Positions 16,393-23,883 of a stretch of 64,000 nt of DNA are shown piece after piece. The translations under genes and the position numbers were made by a program. The stretch comes from Paucidesulfovibrio longus DSM 6739 (lineage in GTDB: Bacteria; Desulfobacterota; Desulfovibrionia; Desulfovibrionales; Desulfovibrionaceae), in the NCBI RefSeq assembly GCF_000420485.1, contig NZ_ATVA01000014.1:186001-250000 (forward strand). Direction: 5' to 3'. Each line of letters begins with the position of its first letter. The stretch's first letter is position 1. The notes under the pieces are model-generated. The model worked only from the letters and a program-made list of their open reading frames with translations. It was not told where the DNA came from and did not search any database.

Positions 16393-17457
16393 ATGCGTCG
16401 AAGGGATTTGCTCAAGGGTGTGGGACTGGCTGCGGCCGCCGTGGCGGTCGCGGGAACGGGAGCGCCCGCGGCCTTTGCGGCCAAGCGCCGGGAATGGCGT
16501 ATGGCAACGGCATGGAGCCGGGACATGGACGTGTTCTGGGACGGGCTGGAGCGTTTTTCGGCCCGCGTCTTCGAGCTGACCGGGGGGGGCCTGCGCATCA
16601 CCCCGCTTCCGGCCGGGGAGCTGGCCGGTCCGCTGGATGTCTTTCAGGCCGTGGCCGAGGGCCGCGCCGAAATGGGCCACGCCTCGGCCTACTATTGGGC
16701 GGACAGGATCCCGGCGGCCCAGTGGTTTTCCTCCGTGCCCTTCGGCATGGACAAGAACTGCCTGAACTCCTGGCTCTACGACGGCGAGGGGCTGCGCTTC
16801 TGGGAGCAGGCCTACGAGCCTTACGGGGTCGTGCCGCTGCCCATGGGGGACACGGGCGCGCAGATGTTCGGCTGGTTTCGCAAGGAGCTGCGCAGCGTTT
16901 CGGACCTCGTGGGCCTGAACCTGCGCTTTCCCGGCCTGGCGGGCAAGGTGTTGGAGCGGGCCGGGGCCAGGGTGGTCATGCTGCCCGGGCAGGAGCTGCG
17001 CGACGCCTTTGCTTCGGGCGCGCTGGACGGGGTCAACTGGATCGGCCCGCATCATGATCTCGCGCTGGGGCTGGCCGGGGCCGGGGCGTGGTACTATGGG
17101 CCGGGCTGGCAGGAGCCGTCCGGACGCATGGAAGGGCTGGTTTCCCGCGCCGCCCTGGAGCAGCTGGACGCGCCGCAGCGCGCGGCACTGCGGGCCGCCG
17201 CCGCCGAGACGGACCTCTGGATGCAGGCGCGGTTCGACGCGGCCAACGCGCTCTCCCTGGGCAAGCTGCGCGGGCTGGCCGGGGTGCGGGTGGCTTCCCT
17301 GCCGGATGAGTTCCTGAACCGGATCTGGGTGCTCAGCCGCGAGGTCATCGACGAGGCGGCCGCGGCCGATCCGCTCAGCGCGCGCATACACGAGGACTAC
17401 ATGCGCGTCTGGGAACGCAGCCAGACCTGGAACGCGTTCTCCGTCCTGAACATCTGA
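16393..17457 (+). CDS. TRAP transporter substrate-binding protein, DctP family
   Basis: 354 aa with a twin-arginine signal (MRRRDLLKGVGLAAAAVAVAG). The body matches DctP/TakP receptors: EWRMATAWSRDMDVFWDGLERF, a mid-protein EMGHASAYYWADR, the ligand Arg in LVGLNLRFPGL and ASGALDGVNWIGPHHD. Such proteins capture carboxylates in the periplasm. No DctQ/DctM permease genes are adjacent, so the transporter partner lies elsewhere or this is an orphan receptor. GGAGG precedes the start. Confidence 0.88.
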   Translation: MRRRDLLKGVGLAAAAVAVAGTGAPAAFAAKRREWRMATAWSRDMDVFWDGLERFSARVFELTGGGLRITPLPAGELAGPLDVFQAVAEGRAEMGHASAYYWADRIPAAQWFSSVPFGMDKNCLNSWLYDGEGLRFWEQAYEPYGVVPLPMGDTGAQMFGWFRKELRSVSDLVGLNLRFPGLAGKVLERAGARVVMLPGQELRDAFASGALDGVNWIGPHHDLALGLAGAGAWYYGPGWQEPSGRMEGLVSRAALEQLDAPQRAALRAAAAETDLWMQARFDAANALSLGKLRGLAGVRVASLPDEFLNRIWVLSREVIDEAAAADPLSARIHEDYMRVWERSQTWNAFSVLNI

Positions 17458-17499
17458 GCCCCGCGCGCGTCATGCACCAGGGGATCGGGCAAAGCCTGA

Positions 17500-17706
17500 T
17501 CAGCCGTGGCTTTCGGCCGGAGCCTCTTCGTGGGCCGGGGCTTCGTGACCCGTCCCGGCGGCGGCGCCGTGGTGGCGCTCGATGTCCGGGGCGTGGAGCT
17601 TGCCCGTCTCGTAGGGCATGTCCAGCTTCTGGCCGATGACCGGGGCAAAGGCGACCGCGCCCGCGACCACCGCCGCGAAGATCAGGAAGGAAAAGAATTT
17701 CTTCAT
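17500..17706 (-). CDS. Small membrane or secreted protein, 68 aa
   Basis: N-terminal hydrophobic stretch MKKFFSFLIFAAVVAGAVAFAPVIG, then a short His/Glu/Ala-rich tail (HHGAAAGTGHEAPAHEE), which may bind metal. AGGAG precedes the ATG. Convergent with the TRAP receptor gene. Family unknown. The frame continues upstream through the tandem repeats, but that part is not coding. Confidence 0.55.
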   Translation of the reverse strand: MKKFFSFLIFAAVVAGAVAFAPVIGQKLDMPYETGKLHAPDIERHHGAAAGTGHEAPAHEEAPAESHG

Positions 17707-17851
17707 CGGATTACTCCTCGTTGCCTGCTGCCGAGGGTTCGGGCCACAGGGATATTTTCTCCGCACCGATAGCGCATTCATGAAGGAAAATCCACACCTG
17801 CGGAAAGACGACCGCAGCCTTGGCCCAGGTGTCGCGGCTTTGCCCGGCCAT

Positions 17852-17953
17852 GAAAGAGCGTCGGCCATGAAAGAGCGCCTGCCACGAAAGAGCGCCGGGT
17901 AGGGAAGAGCGCCGGGTAGGGAAGAGCGCCGGGCACGAAAGAGCGCCGGGCAG
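17852..17953. repeat. Six tandem 17-bp repeats
   Basis: Units of the form GAAAGAGCGCCGGGYAG repeat six times head to tail: 17852-17868, 17869-17885, 17886-17902, 17903-17919, 17920-17936, 17937-17953. The first two are more diverged. The period is not a multiple of three and no gene covers the array in a sensible frame, so it is non-coding. The surrounding 17707-18141 otherwise has no gene. Confidence 0.9.
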
Positions 17954-18141
17954 GTGGCTCCGCATCGTCCGGGGAGGCGAAAGGGAGCGCCCTTGCGGAA
18001 AGAGCGTTGCGAACTCCGCTCCAAAGGGCGGGACGCTGAAAATGGGCTTTCCCGGATCGCATCTTCTCAACTTTTCAAAATGCAAATTTTCTTATATCGT
18101 CTCAGTATGTTTCGATATGCCTGCGTATTGAGGTTTGCAAA

Positions 18142-18606
18142 ATGAATGGCATGGTGCGCCGAGGCATTGGCCGAGGCATTGGCCGGGACATTGGCCGGGA
18201 CATTGGCCGGGACATAGGGCGGGCCGCGCTTTGCGCCGCGCTGGCGTTCTCTCTTTGCTGCTGCGGACCCTCGGCAGGGCCGGAGCGGAGCGTGGAGTGC
18301 GCCATGCAGGCCCTGGCACGGCTCGACGCCGTGGGCCTGGTTCATTATCTCTGCGCGGAAACGGCTCCGCCCGTGGACGAGCTGCGGCAAAGCATGGCCG
18401 AGGCCAGGGCGCAGGGAGCGCGCATGGAGCTGGCCGAGATGCGCTACGAGCTGCTGGAGCAGGACGGGGACGAGGCCCGCGTGCGCATGACCGGACTGCT
18501 CAAGGCGGACCATCCCAGCCAGGGCCCCAGCCGGGAGCGGCTGGACGAAACCGTGCAATTGCGTCTGGAGGACGGCCGCTGGAAGATCTGCGGCGGGCTG
18601 ATGTGA
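18142..18606 (+). CDS. Lipoprotein-like NTF2-type protein with GRDI repeats at its N-terminus, 154 aa
   Basis: The N-terminus encodes about five copies of a four-residue unit (GRGI/GRDI) from a 12-bp DNA repeat, then a hydrophobic segment (AALCAALAFSLCCCG) that looks like a lipoprotein signal. The mature domain (MQALARLDAVGLVHYLC ... YELLEQDGDEARVRMTG ... WKICG) is one NTF2/DUF4878-like domain with an early and a late cysteine. The start could be 18142 or the ATG at 18151. Relatives follow at 18694 and 19320. Role unknown, probably envelope. Confidence 0.6.
   Translation: MNGMVRRGIGRGIGRDIGRDIGRDIGRAALCAALAFSLCCCGPSAGPERSVECAMQALARLDAVGLVHYLCAETAPPVDELRQSMAEARAQGARMELAEMRYELLEQDGDEARVRMTGLLKADHPSQGPSRERLDETVQLRLEDGRWKICGGLM
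18161..18220 (+). repeat. Five tandem 12-bp repeats within a gene
   Basis: Units GAGGCATTGGCC (x2), GGGACATTGGCC (x2) and a variant GGGACATAGGGC, in the same frame as the 18142 gene. They encode the GRGI/GRDI series before its signal segment. Being a multiple of three, copy-number changes would keep the frame. Confidence 0.88.
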
Positions 18607-18693
18607 CGCTTTCTTCGCCGGGATCGCGTTGACCCTCTCCGGCTTTCGGGCTACCCAGAAGGACGCGGTTTCGCGCATGCAAGGAGAATCGGA

Positions 18694-19149
18694 ATGAGCA
18701 AACGAATCCCGGCGATCGCTTCCCTGGCGGCGCCGCTCTGTCTTTTGCTGCTGCTGGGGGCCTGCGCCCAGACCGGCGAGCAGCCCGGCGATCCCCTGTC
18801 CGTGGCCAAGAAGGCCGTGGAGGTTTCCCTGGCCTACGACATGGACGGGCTGAGCGCCCTTTCCTGCGCGCAGATGCGCAAGGAAATCGAGGAACAGCGC
18901 GGCGACTTCGAGGAGACCATGAACATCCTCAAGGGCATGGGCGTCGATCTCAGCCAGGTGCGCTACGACATGAGCGGCGTGACCTTCGAGGTGGTCAGCC
19001 AGGGTGAGCTGACGGCCAAGGTGCACATGGGCGGCGTGCTCAAGGTCAAGGTTCCGGGCCTGCCGGAAGAGTCCCAGGAACAGAACCAGGACATCGAGCT
19101 GCGCAAGGAAGACAACGAATGGCTCGTCTGCAGCGAGCTCCAGTCCTGA
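18694..19149 (+). CDS. NTF2-like lipoprotein, 151 aa
   Basis: Lipobox LGAC (LLLLLGACAQTG) after a standard signal peptide. The mature domain has the same plan as the 18142 gene: AVEVSLAYDMDGLSALSCAQM, RYDMSGVTFEVVSQGELTAKVHMGG, and a final WLVCS, preserving the paired cysteines that could form a disulfide. GGAG precedes the ATG. Probable small periplasmic ligand- or protein-binding domain; function unknown. Confidence 0.65.
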   Translation: MSKRIPAIASLAAPLCLLLLLGACAQTGEQPGDPLSVAKKAVEVSLAYDMDGLSALSCAQMRKEIEEQRGDFEETMNILKGMGVDLSQVRYDMSGVTFEVVSQGELTAKVHMGGVLKVKVPGLPEESQEQNQDIELRKEDNEWLVCSELQS

Positions 19150-19257
19150 TTCCGGGGGCTTCGCTCCCCGGCTGCGGGGTCGCCGCCGTGCGGCCCGCCC
19201 GGCTCGGCCGCGCCCGGCCATATCGGCTTCCATTCCTTTCGGAGTTCCACTTCCCCG

Positions 19258-19287
19258 TTGACCCCCGGCAGGAGCGCCGCGTATAGC
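19258..19287 (+). promoter_or_regulatory. Sigma-70-type promoter candidate
   Basis: TTGACC (19258-19263), 18 nt, TATAGC (19282-19287), about 30 nt before the 19320 gene. Typical vegetative pattern for this genome; start site not mapped. Confidence 0.6.
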
Positions 19288-19319
19288 CTGGGCAGAGCAA
19301 CCTGCAAACGGAGAAGCCC

Positions 19320-20210
19320 ATGCCCCGCCTCGCATCCATTTCCATCGTCCTTCTTCAGTTCCTTCTGGCCGTCGCGGTCCAGGCCGGAACATCGTCCGCG
19401 AACGATTCCGGTCTCGTTGCCGGTCCCGCTCCCGATTCCCCGGAATATGCCGCGCGCATGGTCTACGAGGGCGGGCACAGCCTGAACTACGAGATGATGG
19501 CCCGGCACGCCTGCATGAGCGAACAGGACCGCGCCGAGCTGAAGGCCTTTTTCGAATCCCAGATCGCCGAGCTGCGCGCCGCCGGAGTTGATTTCGACAA
19601 GATCGGCTACGATTTCAGCAAGGTGGAATATACGCTCCTGGAACAGGACCAGGATCTCGCCCGCGTGCGCATCAGCGGCCCGTATGCGATCCTCTCGCCC
19701 ACAGGCCCGCAGTGGGACGAGGATCCGGACGTGGTCATCGTTCAGCGCATCGGCGGGGAATGGAAGATGTGCGGCGACCAGACCCGTTCCAACCTGCCCC
19801 TTTCGGATTACCGGGTCTGGCTTGAGAACCCCTCGGCTTTGGCCGGGGAGGCGCCGGAGTCCGGTCCCTCGCCCGTGGAGGTGGCCCGCGCCTTTTGCGA
19901 GGCGGTCTACCGCATCGACGCCCAGGCCATGCAGGCCAACATGTGCAAGGCCATGCGCGATTCCGGCCTCGTGGACATGGCCGAGGGAGCCCTGCGCGAG
20001 TTCGAGGGCATGGACGTGAAGTGGGCCGACGTGAAGCACGATTTTTCGGGCCTGCGCTACGAGCTGGTCCGCCAGGAAGGCGGCATGGCCGAGGTCCGGC
20101 TCACCGGCACCTACAGGCGCGAGCATCCGACCCTGGGCGGCGAGGAGCAGCAGGAAAACCAGCTCTTCACCCTCAAGGCCGAGGACGGCCGCTGGGTCGT
20201 CTGCGAATGA
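19320..20210 (+). CDS. Secreted two-domain NTF2-like protein, 296 aa
   Basis: Signal peptide at 1-22 (LASISIVLLQFLLAVAVQAG). Two NTF2-like domains follow, about 35-150 (ARHACMSEQ ... WKMCGD) and about 185-296 (QANMCKAM ... WVVCE). Each has the early and late cysteine seen in its neighbours at 18142 and 18694, so four such domains occur in tandem over three genes: a local duplication. Preceded by its own promoter and followed by a strong terminator. Confidence 0.65.
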   Translation: MPRLASISIVLLQFLLAVAVQAGTSSANDSGLVAGPAPDSPEYAARMVYEGGHSLNYEMMARHACMSEQDRAELKAFFESQIAELRAAGVDFDKIGYDFSKVEYTLLEQDQDLARVRISGPYAILSPTGPQWDEDPDVVIVQRIGGEWKMCGDQTRSNLPLSDYRVWLENPSALAGEAPESGPSPVEVARAFCEAVYRIDAQAMQANMCKAMRDSGLVDMAEGALREFEGMDVKWADVKHDFSGLRYELVRQEGGMAEVRLTGTYRREHPTLGGEEQQENQLFTLKAEDGRWVVCE

Positions 20211-20261
20211 CGCATCCGGCGCGGGCCTTGGTTGTCCGGACCGTTGCCCTTTGCTGAAAAG

Positions 20262-20288
20262 CAGCCCCTTGCGGGGCTGTTTTTTTTT
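20262..20288 (+). terminator. Strong intrinsic terminator
   Basis: Arms CAGCCCC (20262-20268) and GGGGCTG (20273-20279) followed by nine T's. It insulates the virion-gene block from the NTF2-like genes upstream. Confidence 0.9.
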
Positions 20289-20320
20289 GGGGCCGTCCCC
20301 TGCGGAATCGCCCGCCGAGC

Positions 20321-20401
20321 CGTCGTCAAGGGGGCAATCGCGTCCTTTTGCGCCGCTTTCGGCTTCCTGTTTTGTCCGACCCGGAAAACCGGGGCTAGGC
20401 T
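20321..20401 (+). promoter_or_regulatory. Virion-gene control element, copy A (diverged)
   Basis: 81 bp with the same spacing as copies B-D: a degenerate operator half (GTCAAGGGGG, where others have the palindrome), CGTCCTTTT, 26 nt, then a GACCCGG/CCGGG inverted repeat and TAGGCT (20396-20401) as -10. A TTGTCC lies 18 nt upstream of that. The predicted transcript starts about 18 nt before the holin gene. Confidence 0.75.
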
Positions 20402-20425
20402 GCGGGCAAATCAAAGGAGGTTTGC

Positions 20426-20929
20426 ATGGCGATACCGATCGTGGGCGCGTTGGCAGGGTTGCTTTCCCTCGTGGTGGACGGGGTGCGCGAGCATCTCAGA
20501 GGCAATCAGGAAATCCGGCGCGCCGTGGTGGAAAACAAGGTCAGGCTGGCCCAGTCCAGCCAGGAGTTCAACCAGGCCTGGGAAATGAAGCAACTGGAAA
20601 ACGCGGGCTGGAAGGACGACGTGCTCTTTTACGCCTGGCTCGCGTTCTTCGTCTGGTCCGGGTTCGACCCGGCGGGCGCAGGCGAGGTGCTGCGGGCCTG
20701 GGAGGCCCTGCCCGACTGGTTTCTTCAGGTCACGTTCTGGATCGTGGCGGCCGTGCTCGGCGTGAAGAAGATCGGCGACTACCTGCCCGGAACCCTGCGC
20801 GGGGTGCGCTCGGCCCTGGGGCGGGAAGCGGCCGCGGAAAACGCCGGAGCGGACCAGGGCGCAGCGCCCACGCCGGGAAGCGGCCCGTCCGCGCCGGGCC
20901 TGGTGGGAGGATCGATCCATGAGCGTTGA
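20426..20929 (+). CDS. Phage holin, GTA_holin_3TM-like
   Basis: 167 aa. Opens with an amphipathic/hydrophobic helix (IVGALAGLLSLVVDGV), then a charged region and two further membrane segments (AWLAFFVWSGF, FLQVTFWIVAAVLGV). NAGWKDDVLFYAWLAF resembles the 3TM holin family first named from gene-transfer-agent release and also common in podoviruses. It would form inner-membrane lesions for lysis. AAAGGAGG precedes the start. First gene of a three-gene block with the next frame overlapping by 11 bp. Charged C-terminal tail from about 125. Confidence 0.72.
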   Translation: MAIPIVGALAGLLSLVVDGVREHLRGNQEIRRAVVENKVRLAQSSQEFNQAWEMKQLENAGWKDDVLFYAWLAFFVWSGFDPAGAGEVLRAWEALPDWFLQVTFWIVAAVLGVKKIGDYLPGTLRGVRSALGREAAAENAGADQGAAPTPGSGPSAPGLVGGSIHER

Positions 20930-21188
20930 CGCACAGGGCTGGCGGGTGGATCGGCGCATCAATCTGGCCACGCTGCTGACTCTCGGTTCCTGCCTGCTCA
21001 TGGCCGTGACCGCCGGGGCCGGACTGGGCGCGCGGCTTCAGGTGCTGGAGGAGAAGCTCTGCACCCTGGAGCGGCGCGTGGACGAAGCGCGCGAGGCCGC
21101 CATCAAGGTCGAGCGCATCGAGGAGCGCGTGCGCGGCATTCAGGAAATGCTCGTGGACATCCGCACGGAACTGCGCAGGAGGACGTGA
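20919..21188 (+). CDS. Small membrane protein with coiled coil, 89 aa
   Basis: One membrane segment (LATLLTLGSCLLMAVTAGAG) followed by a long heptad helix (VLEEKLCTLERRVDEAREAA ... RIEERVRGIQ). The topology fits a phage i-spanin/Rz-like or a holin-associated protein. It overlaps the holin by 11 bp and the terminase small subunit by 1 bp (TGATG), so the trio is translationally coupled. Exact role unknown. Confidence 0.6.
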   Translation: MSVDAQGWRVDRRINLATLLTLGSCLLMAVTAGAGLGARLQVLEEKLCTLERRVDEAREAAIKVERIEERVRGIQEMLVDIRTELRRRT

Positions 21189-21637
21189 TGGCCGCCAGGA
21201 CGTTTTCCCGGAAACAGCGGAGCGCGTTTCTGGAATCGCTGGCCCAGCACGGCAACGTGACCCAGGCCGCGCAGCATGCGGGGCTGGGCCGCTGGAAGGT
21301 CTACGAGCTTCGCAAGCAGGATGCGGAGTTCGCCCGCGAATGGGAAGAAGCCCTGCGCGAGAGCGAGGACCGGCTGGAGGCCGAGGCCGTGCGCCGGGCC
21401 GTGGACGGAGTGGAGGAGCCGTATTTCTACCAGGGCGAGCAGCGCGGCGCTTCGCGGAAGTATTCGGATCAGCTGCTCATGTTTCTGCTCAAGTCGCGCC
21501 GACCCGATCGCTTCGGGACAGGAGCGGCCGGGGAGGAGGACGGTTCCGGGCAGACCGGTTCCGGCTCGGTGGTCTTCGAGCTGCACCTTGCGGGGGAGCC
21601 GCCCGCAACGGACGAAAGCGAAGAGCTTCCCTGCTGA
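21188..21637 (+). CDS. Terminase small subunit
   Basis: 149 aa. An HTH-like opening (FLESLAQHGNVTQAAQHAGLGRWKVYELRKQDAEFAREWEEALRE, quoted in parts) gives the known 'NVTQAA...AG' small-terminase pattern, followed by an oligomerisation helix with YSDQLLMFLLKSRRPDRFG. Small terminases recognise concatemer DNA for packaging. The end (about 115-149) is acidic and variable. Not followed directly by terL: 317 bp containing repeats and element B come first. Confidence 0.85.
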   Translation: MAARTFSRKQRSAFLESLAQHGNVTQAAQHAGLGRWKVYELRKQDAEFAREWEEALRESEDRLEAEAVRRAVDGVEEPYFYQGEQRGASRKYSDQLLMFLLKSRRPDRFGTGAAGEEDGSGQTGSGSVVFELHLAGEPPATDESEELPC

Positions 21638-21764
21638 TTTTGCAGCCGGGGCGGCTCCCGGCAGCCGCGGTCTTCCGGTCGGGCCGTTGGCCGCGCACGG
21701 GAGCAACCTGTCCGGGCGGATACCGCGTTAGCGCCCGCCCGTTTTCATGCCGTGCGCACATTCA

Positions 21765-21803
21765 CCGCGCACGTTTGCCGCGCACGTTTGCCGCGCACGT
21801 CCG
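21765..21803. repeat. Three 13-bp tandem repeats
   Basis: CCGCGCACGTTTG twice (21765-21777, 21778-21790) and a variant (21791-21803), in the 317-bp gap between the terminase genes. No gene covers it convincingly. Confidence 0.7.
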
Positions 21804-21867
21804 TCACGCACCTCCGGCGCGCATCCGCCGCATTCTGCCGGAACGTTTGCGGGCCGCTCCCTCGGCC

Positions 21868-21948
21868 CCCTGTCAACAGGGAAAAAACGTCCTTTTCCTT
21901 TCCTCTTTCCCGCCCGTTTCATCCGGCCCGAAAAACCGGGGCTAGGCT
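21868..21948 (+). promoter_or_regulatory. Virion-gene control element, copy B
   Basis: 81 bp: palindrome CCCTGTCAACAGGG (21868-21881), TCCTTTT, 26 nt pyrimidine-rich, then CCGGCCCGAAAAACCGGGGC and TAGGCT (21943-21948) as -10. The palindrome centre lies about 80 bp before the predicted start, a distance typical of activator sites. terL's ATG lies 7 nt after the -10, so its message may be leaderless. Confidence 0.8.
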
Positions 21949-21954
21949 CCGGCC

Positions 21955-23412
21955 ATGAACACGACAGCAGAACTCACAAGACGGATACGGTACGTGGCCT
22001 CGCCGACCCTGGCCCGCTTCCACGCCTCGAACGCCTTCTATCGCGGCGTCATGGGGCCTGTCGGCTCCGGCAAGTCCACGGCCATGTGCATGGAGCTGGT
22101 GCAGCGCGCCCAGCGGCAGCGGCCCGGCCCGGACGGCATTCGCCGGAGCCGCTTCGCCGTGGTCAGAAACACGTATCGGGAACTCGCGGACACCACGCTG
22201 AAGACCTGGCTGGACTGGTTTCCGGAAGATCTCTTCGGGCGCTTCGGACATTCGTCCATGACCCACGTGCTGCGTTTTGCGGACGTGCGCATGGAGGTGC
22301 TCTTCCGGTCGCTGGAGCGGCCCGGCGACCTCAAGAAGCTGCTTTCCCTGGAGCTGACCGGGGCCTGGTTCAACGAGGCCCGCGAAATGCCCAAGACCAT
22401 CGTGGACGCCATGGGCGACCGCGTGGAGCGGTATCCCGCGAAGCGGGACGGCGGCTGCGCCTGGGCCGGGGTGATCATGGACACCAACCCGCCGGACACG
22501 GACCATTGGTGGTATCGGCTCGCCGAGGAGGAGCGGCCCGGCGGATGGGAGTTCTTCAGCCAGCCCGGCGGCGTGGTGGAGCTTTCCCCGGACGGGGACG
22601 GGCCGCGCTTCGCCCCGAACCCGCAGGCCGAGAACCTCGACAACCTGCCGCCGCACTACTATGCCCGGCGCATGGCCGGGAAGCCCGCCGACCACGTCCG
22701 CGTCTACTATTGTTCCAAGTACGGCAGCGTGCAGGACGGCAAGCCCGTGTTCCCGGAGTTTCGCACCTCGGTGCACGTGGCCCGCGAGGAGCTGCGCGCC
22801 GTGGAAGGCGCTCCGTTGCAGGTGGGGCTCGACTTCGGCCTGACCCCGGCGGCGGTGTTCGGCCAGCGCCTTGCTTCCGGAGCCTGGCTCTGGCTGGGCG
22901 AACTGGTGGCCGAGGACATGGCCATGACCCGCTTCGCCGAGGAATTGCGCCGGGTTCTCGCCGAGCGCTGGCCCGGCCTGGAGGTGCTCGTGCACGGCGA
23001 CCCCGCCGGAACCCAGCGCTCCCAGGTGGACGAGCGCACCCCCTTCGACATTCTGCGGGCCTCCGGCATTGCGGCGCGTCCGGCTCCGAGCAACGATCCG
23101 CTGCTGCGGCGCGAGGCCGTGGCCCTGCCCCTGACGCGCATGGTGGACGGCAGGCCGGGCCTGCTCGTGGATCCGCAGTGCCGGGTGCTCATCAAGGGCA
23201 TGGCCGGGGCCTACCGCTATCGGCGCGTGGAGCTGGCCGGGGAGGAACGCTACAAGGACGAGCCGGAAAAGAACCGCTATTCCCACGTCTGCGACGCGGC
23301 GCAATACCTGATGATCGGGGCGGGCGAGGGCCGGGCCGTGCTCGGCTGCGAATCCGGGCCGCGACCCGCCAGGGCAGAGAACGCCTACGATCCGTTTCGG
23401 AGGCGCGCATGA
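21955..23412 (+). CDS. Terminase large subunit
   Basis: 485 aa with a complete motor and nuclease. ATPase: Walker A GPVGSGKST (34-42), a Walker B-like TGAWFNEA with Glu141, and the coupling motif DTNPPD (176-181). RNase H-like nuclease: Asp293 (GLDFGLTP), Asp349 (HGDPAG) and Asp447 (SHVCDAAQY). It packages DNA into proheads. All catalytic residues are intact, which argues against a decayed relic. No ribosome binding site is visible; it may start on a leaderless message from element B. Overlaps the next gene by 4 bp. Confidence 0.92.
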   Translation: MNTTAELTRRIRYVASPTLARFHASNAFYRGVMGPVGSGKSTAMCMELVQRAQRQRPGPDGIRRSRFAVVRNTYRELADTTLKTWLDWFPEDLFGRFGHSSMTHVLRFADVRMEVLFRSLERPGDLKKLLSLELTGAWFNEAREMPKTIVDAMGDRVERYPAKRDGGCAWAGVIMDTNPPDTDHWWYRLAEEERPGGWEFFSQPGGVVELSPDGDGPRFAPNPQAENLDNLPPHYYARRMAGKPADHVRVYYCSKYGSVQDGKPVFPEFRTSVHVAREELRAVEGAPLQVGLDFGLTPAAVFGQRLASGAWLWLGELVAEDMAMTRFAEELRRVLAERWPGLEVLVHGDPAGTQRSQVDERTPFDILRASGIAARPAPSNDPLLRREAVALPLTRMVDGRPGLLVDPQCRVLIKGMAGAYRYRRVELAGEERYKDEPEKNRYSHVCDAAQYLMIGAGEGRAVLGCESGPRPARAENAYDPFRRRA

Positions 23413-23777
23413 GCCGCTCGGGATTGCTGGTGCCGCCGCCCTGCCACGCGCACTATCCGGTTGGGGAATATCGGCACTTGCGGCTTTTCGACGATGCCGG
23501 AACCTACGGATACGCCGCGGTTGCCGAACGGGAGGACTGCCTGGAATTGCACCTGGAGGTGACGCGCTGGGGCGCGCGGGCCAGGCTCGGACTGCTGCGC
23601 GACCTGGAATGGCTCAAGGCGCAGGCCCGTTCCCTGGGCAAGGTCCGCATCACGGGGATTCGCCAGGAGCCGGACAACAGGCCGGACCCGCGCTGGGCCA
23701 AGTTCACGCGGCTGTACGGCTTCACCGGCCAGTGCGTGCTTCAGGCCGCGTTCCTGGAGCTGGACGGAGAGCGGTAA
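23409..23777 (+). CDS. Phage protein, GNAT-like, 122 aa
   Basis: The ATG overlaps terL's stop (ATGA). The alternating strands and helices (RHLRLFDDAGTYGYAAVAE, LHLEVTRWGARARLGLL, RDLEWLKAQARSLGKVRI, LYGFTGQCVLQAAFLEL) resemble the acyltransferase-like proteins found after terL in several podoviruses. The frame extends upstream only as terL's shadow. Probable internal or head-associated phage protein; role unknown. Confidence 0.6.
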   Translation: MSRSGLLVPPPCHAHYPVGEYRHLRLFDDAGTYGYAAVAEREDCLELHLEVTRWGARARLGLLRDLEWLKAQARSLGKVRITGIRQEPDNRPDPRWAKFTRLYGFTGQCVLQAAFLELDGER

Positions 23778-23826
23778 TCCTCTGGAGGACGGCGCTGCCA
23801 TGAACGGGCGCGCGCACGCGGAGCGC

Positions 23827-23856
23827 TTGACGAGGCGGCCCGGCCCTGCCTAGGGT
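23827..23856 (+). promoter_or_regulatory. Sigma-70-type promoter candidate
   Basis: TTGACG (23827-23832), 18 nt, TAGGGT (23851-23856), about 28 nt before the 23884 gene. It uses the same TAGG-type -10 as the virion elements but has a proper -35 and no palindrome. Confidence 0.6.
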
Positions 23857-23883
23857 GTGCCCACTTTTGCCGAGGAGAACTTC

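Noticed and set aside
17852-17953. CRISPR array
   Set aside because: The units are contiguous with no spacers and only 17 bp long, so this is a plain tandem repeat.
21747-23408. Long frame running through terL
   Set aside because: Antiphase shadow of terL; only the last 122 codons (from 23409) form a separate coupled gene.
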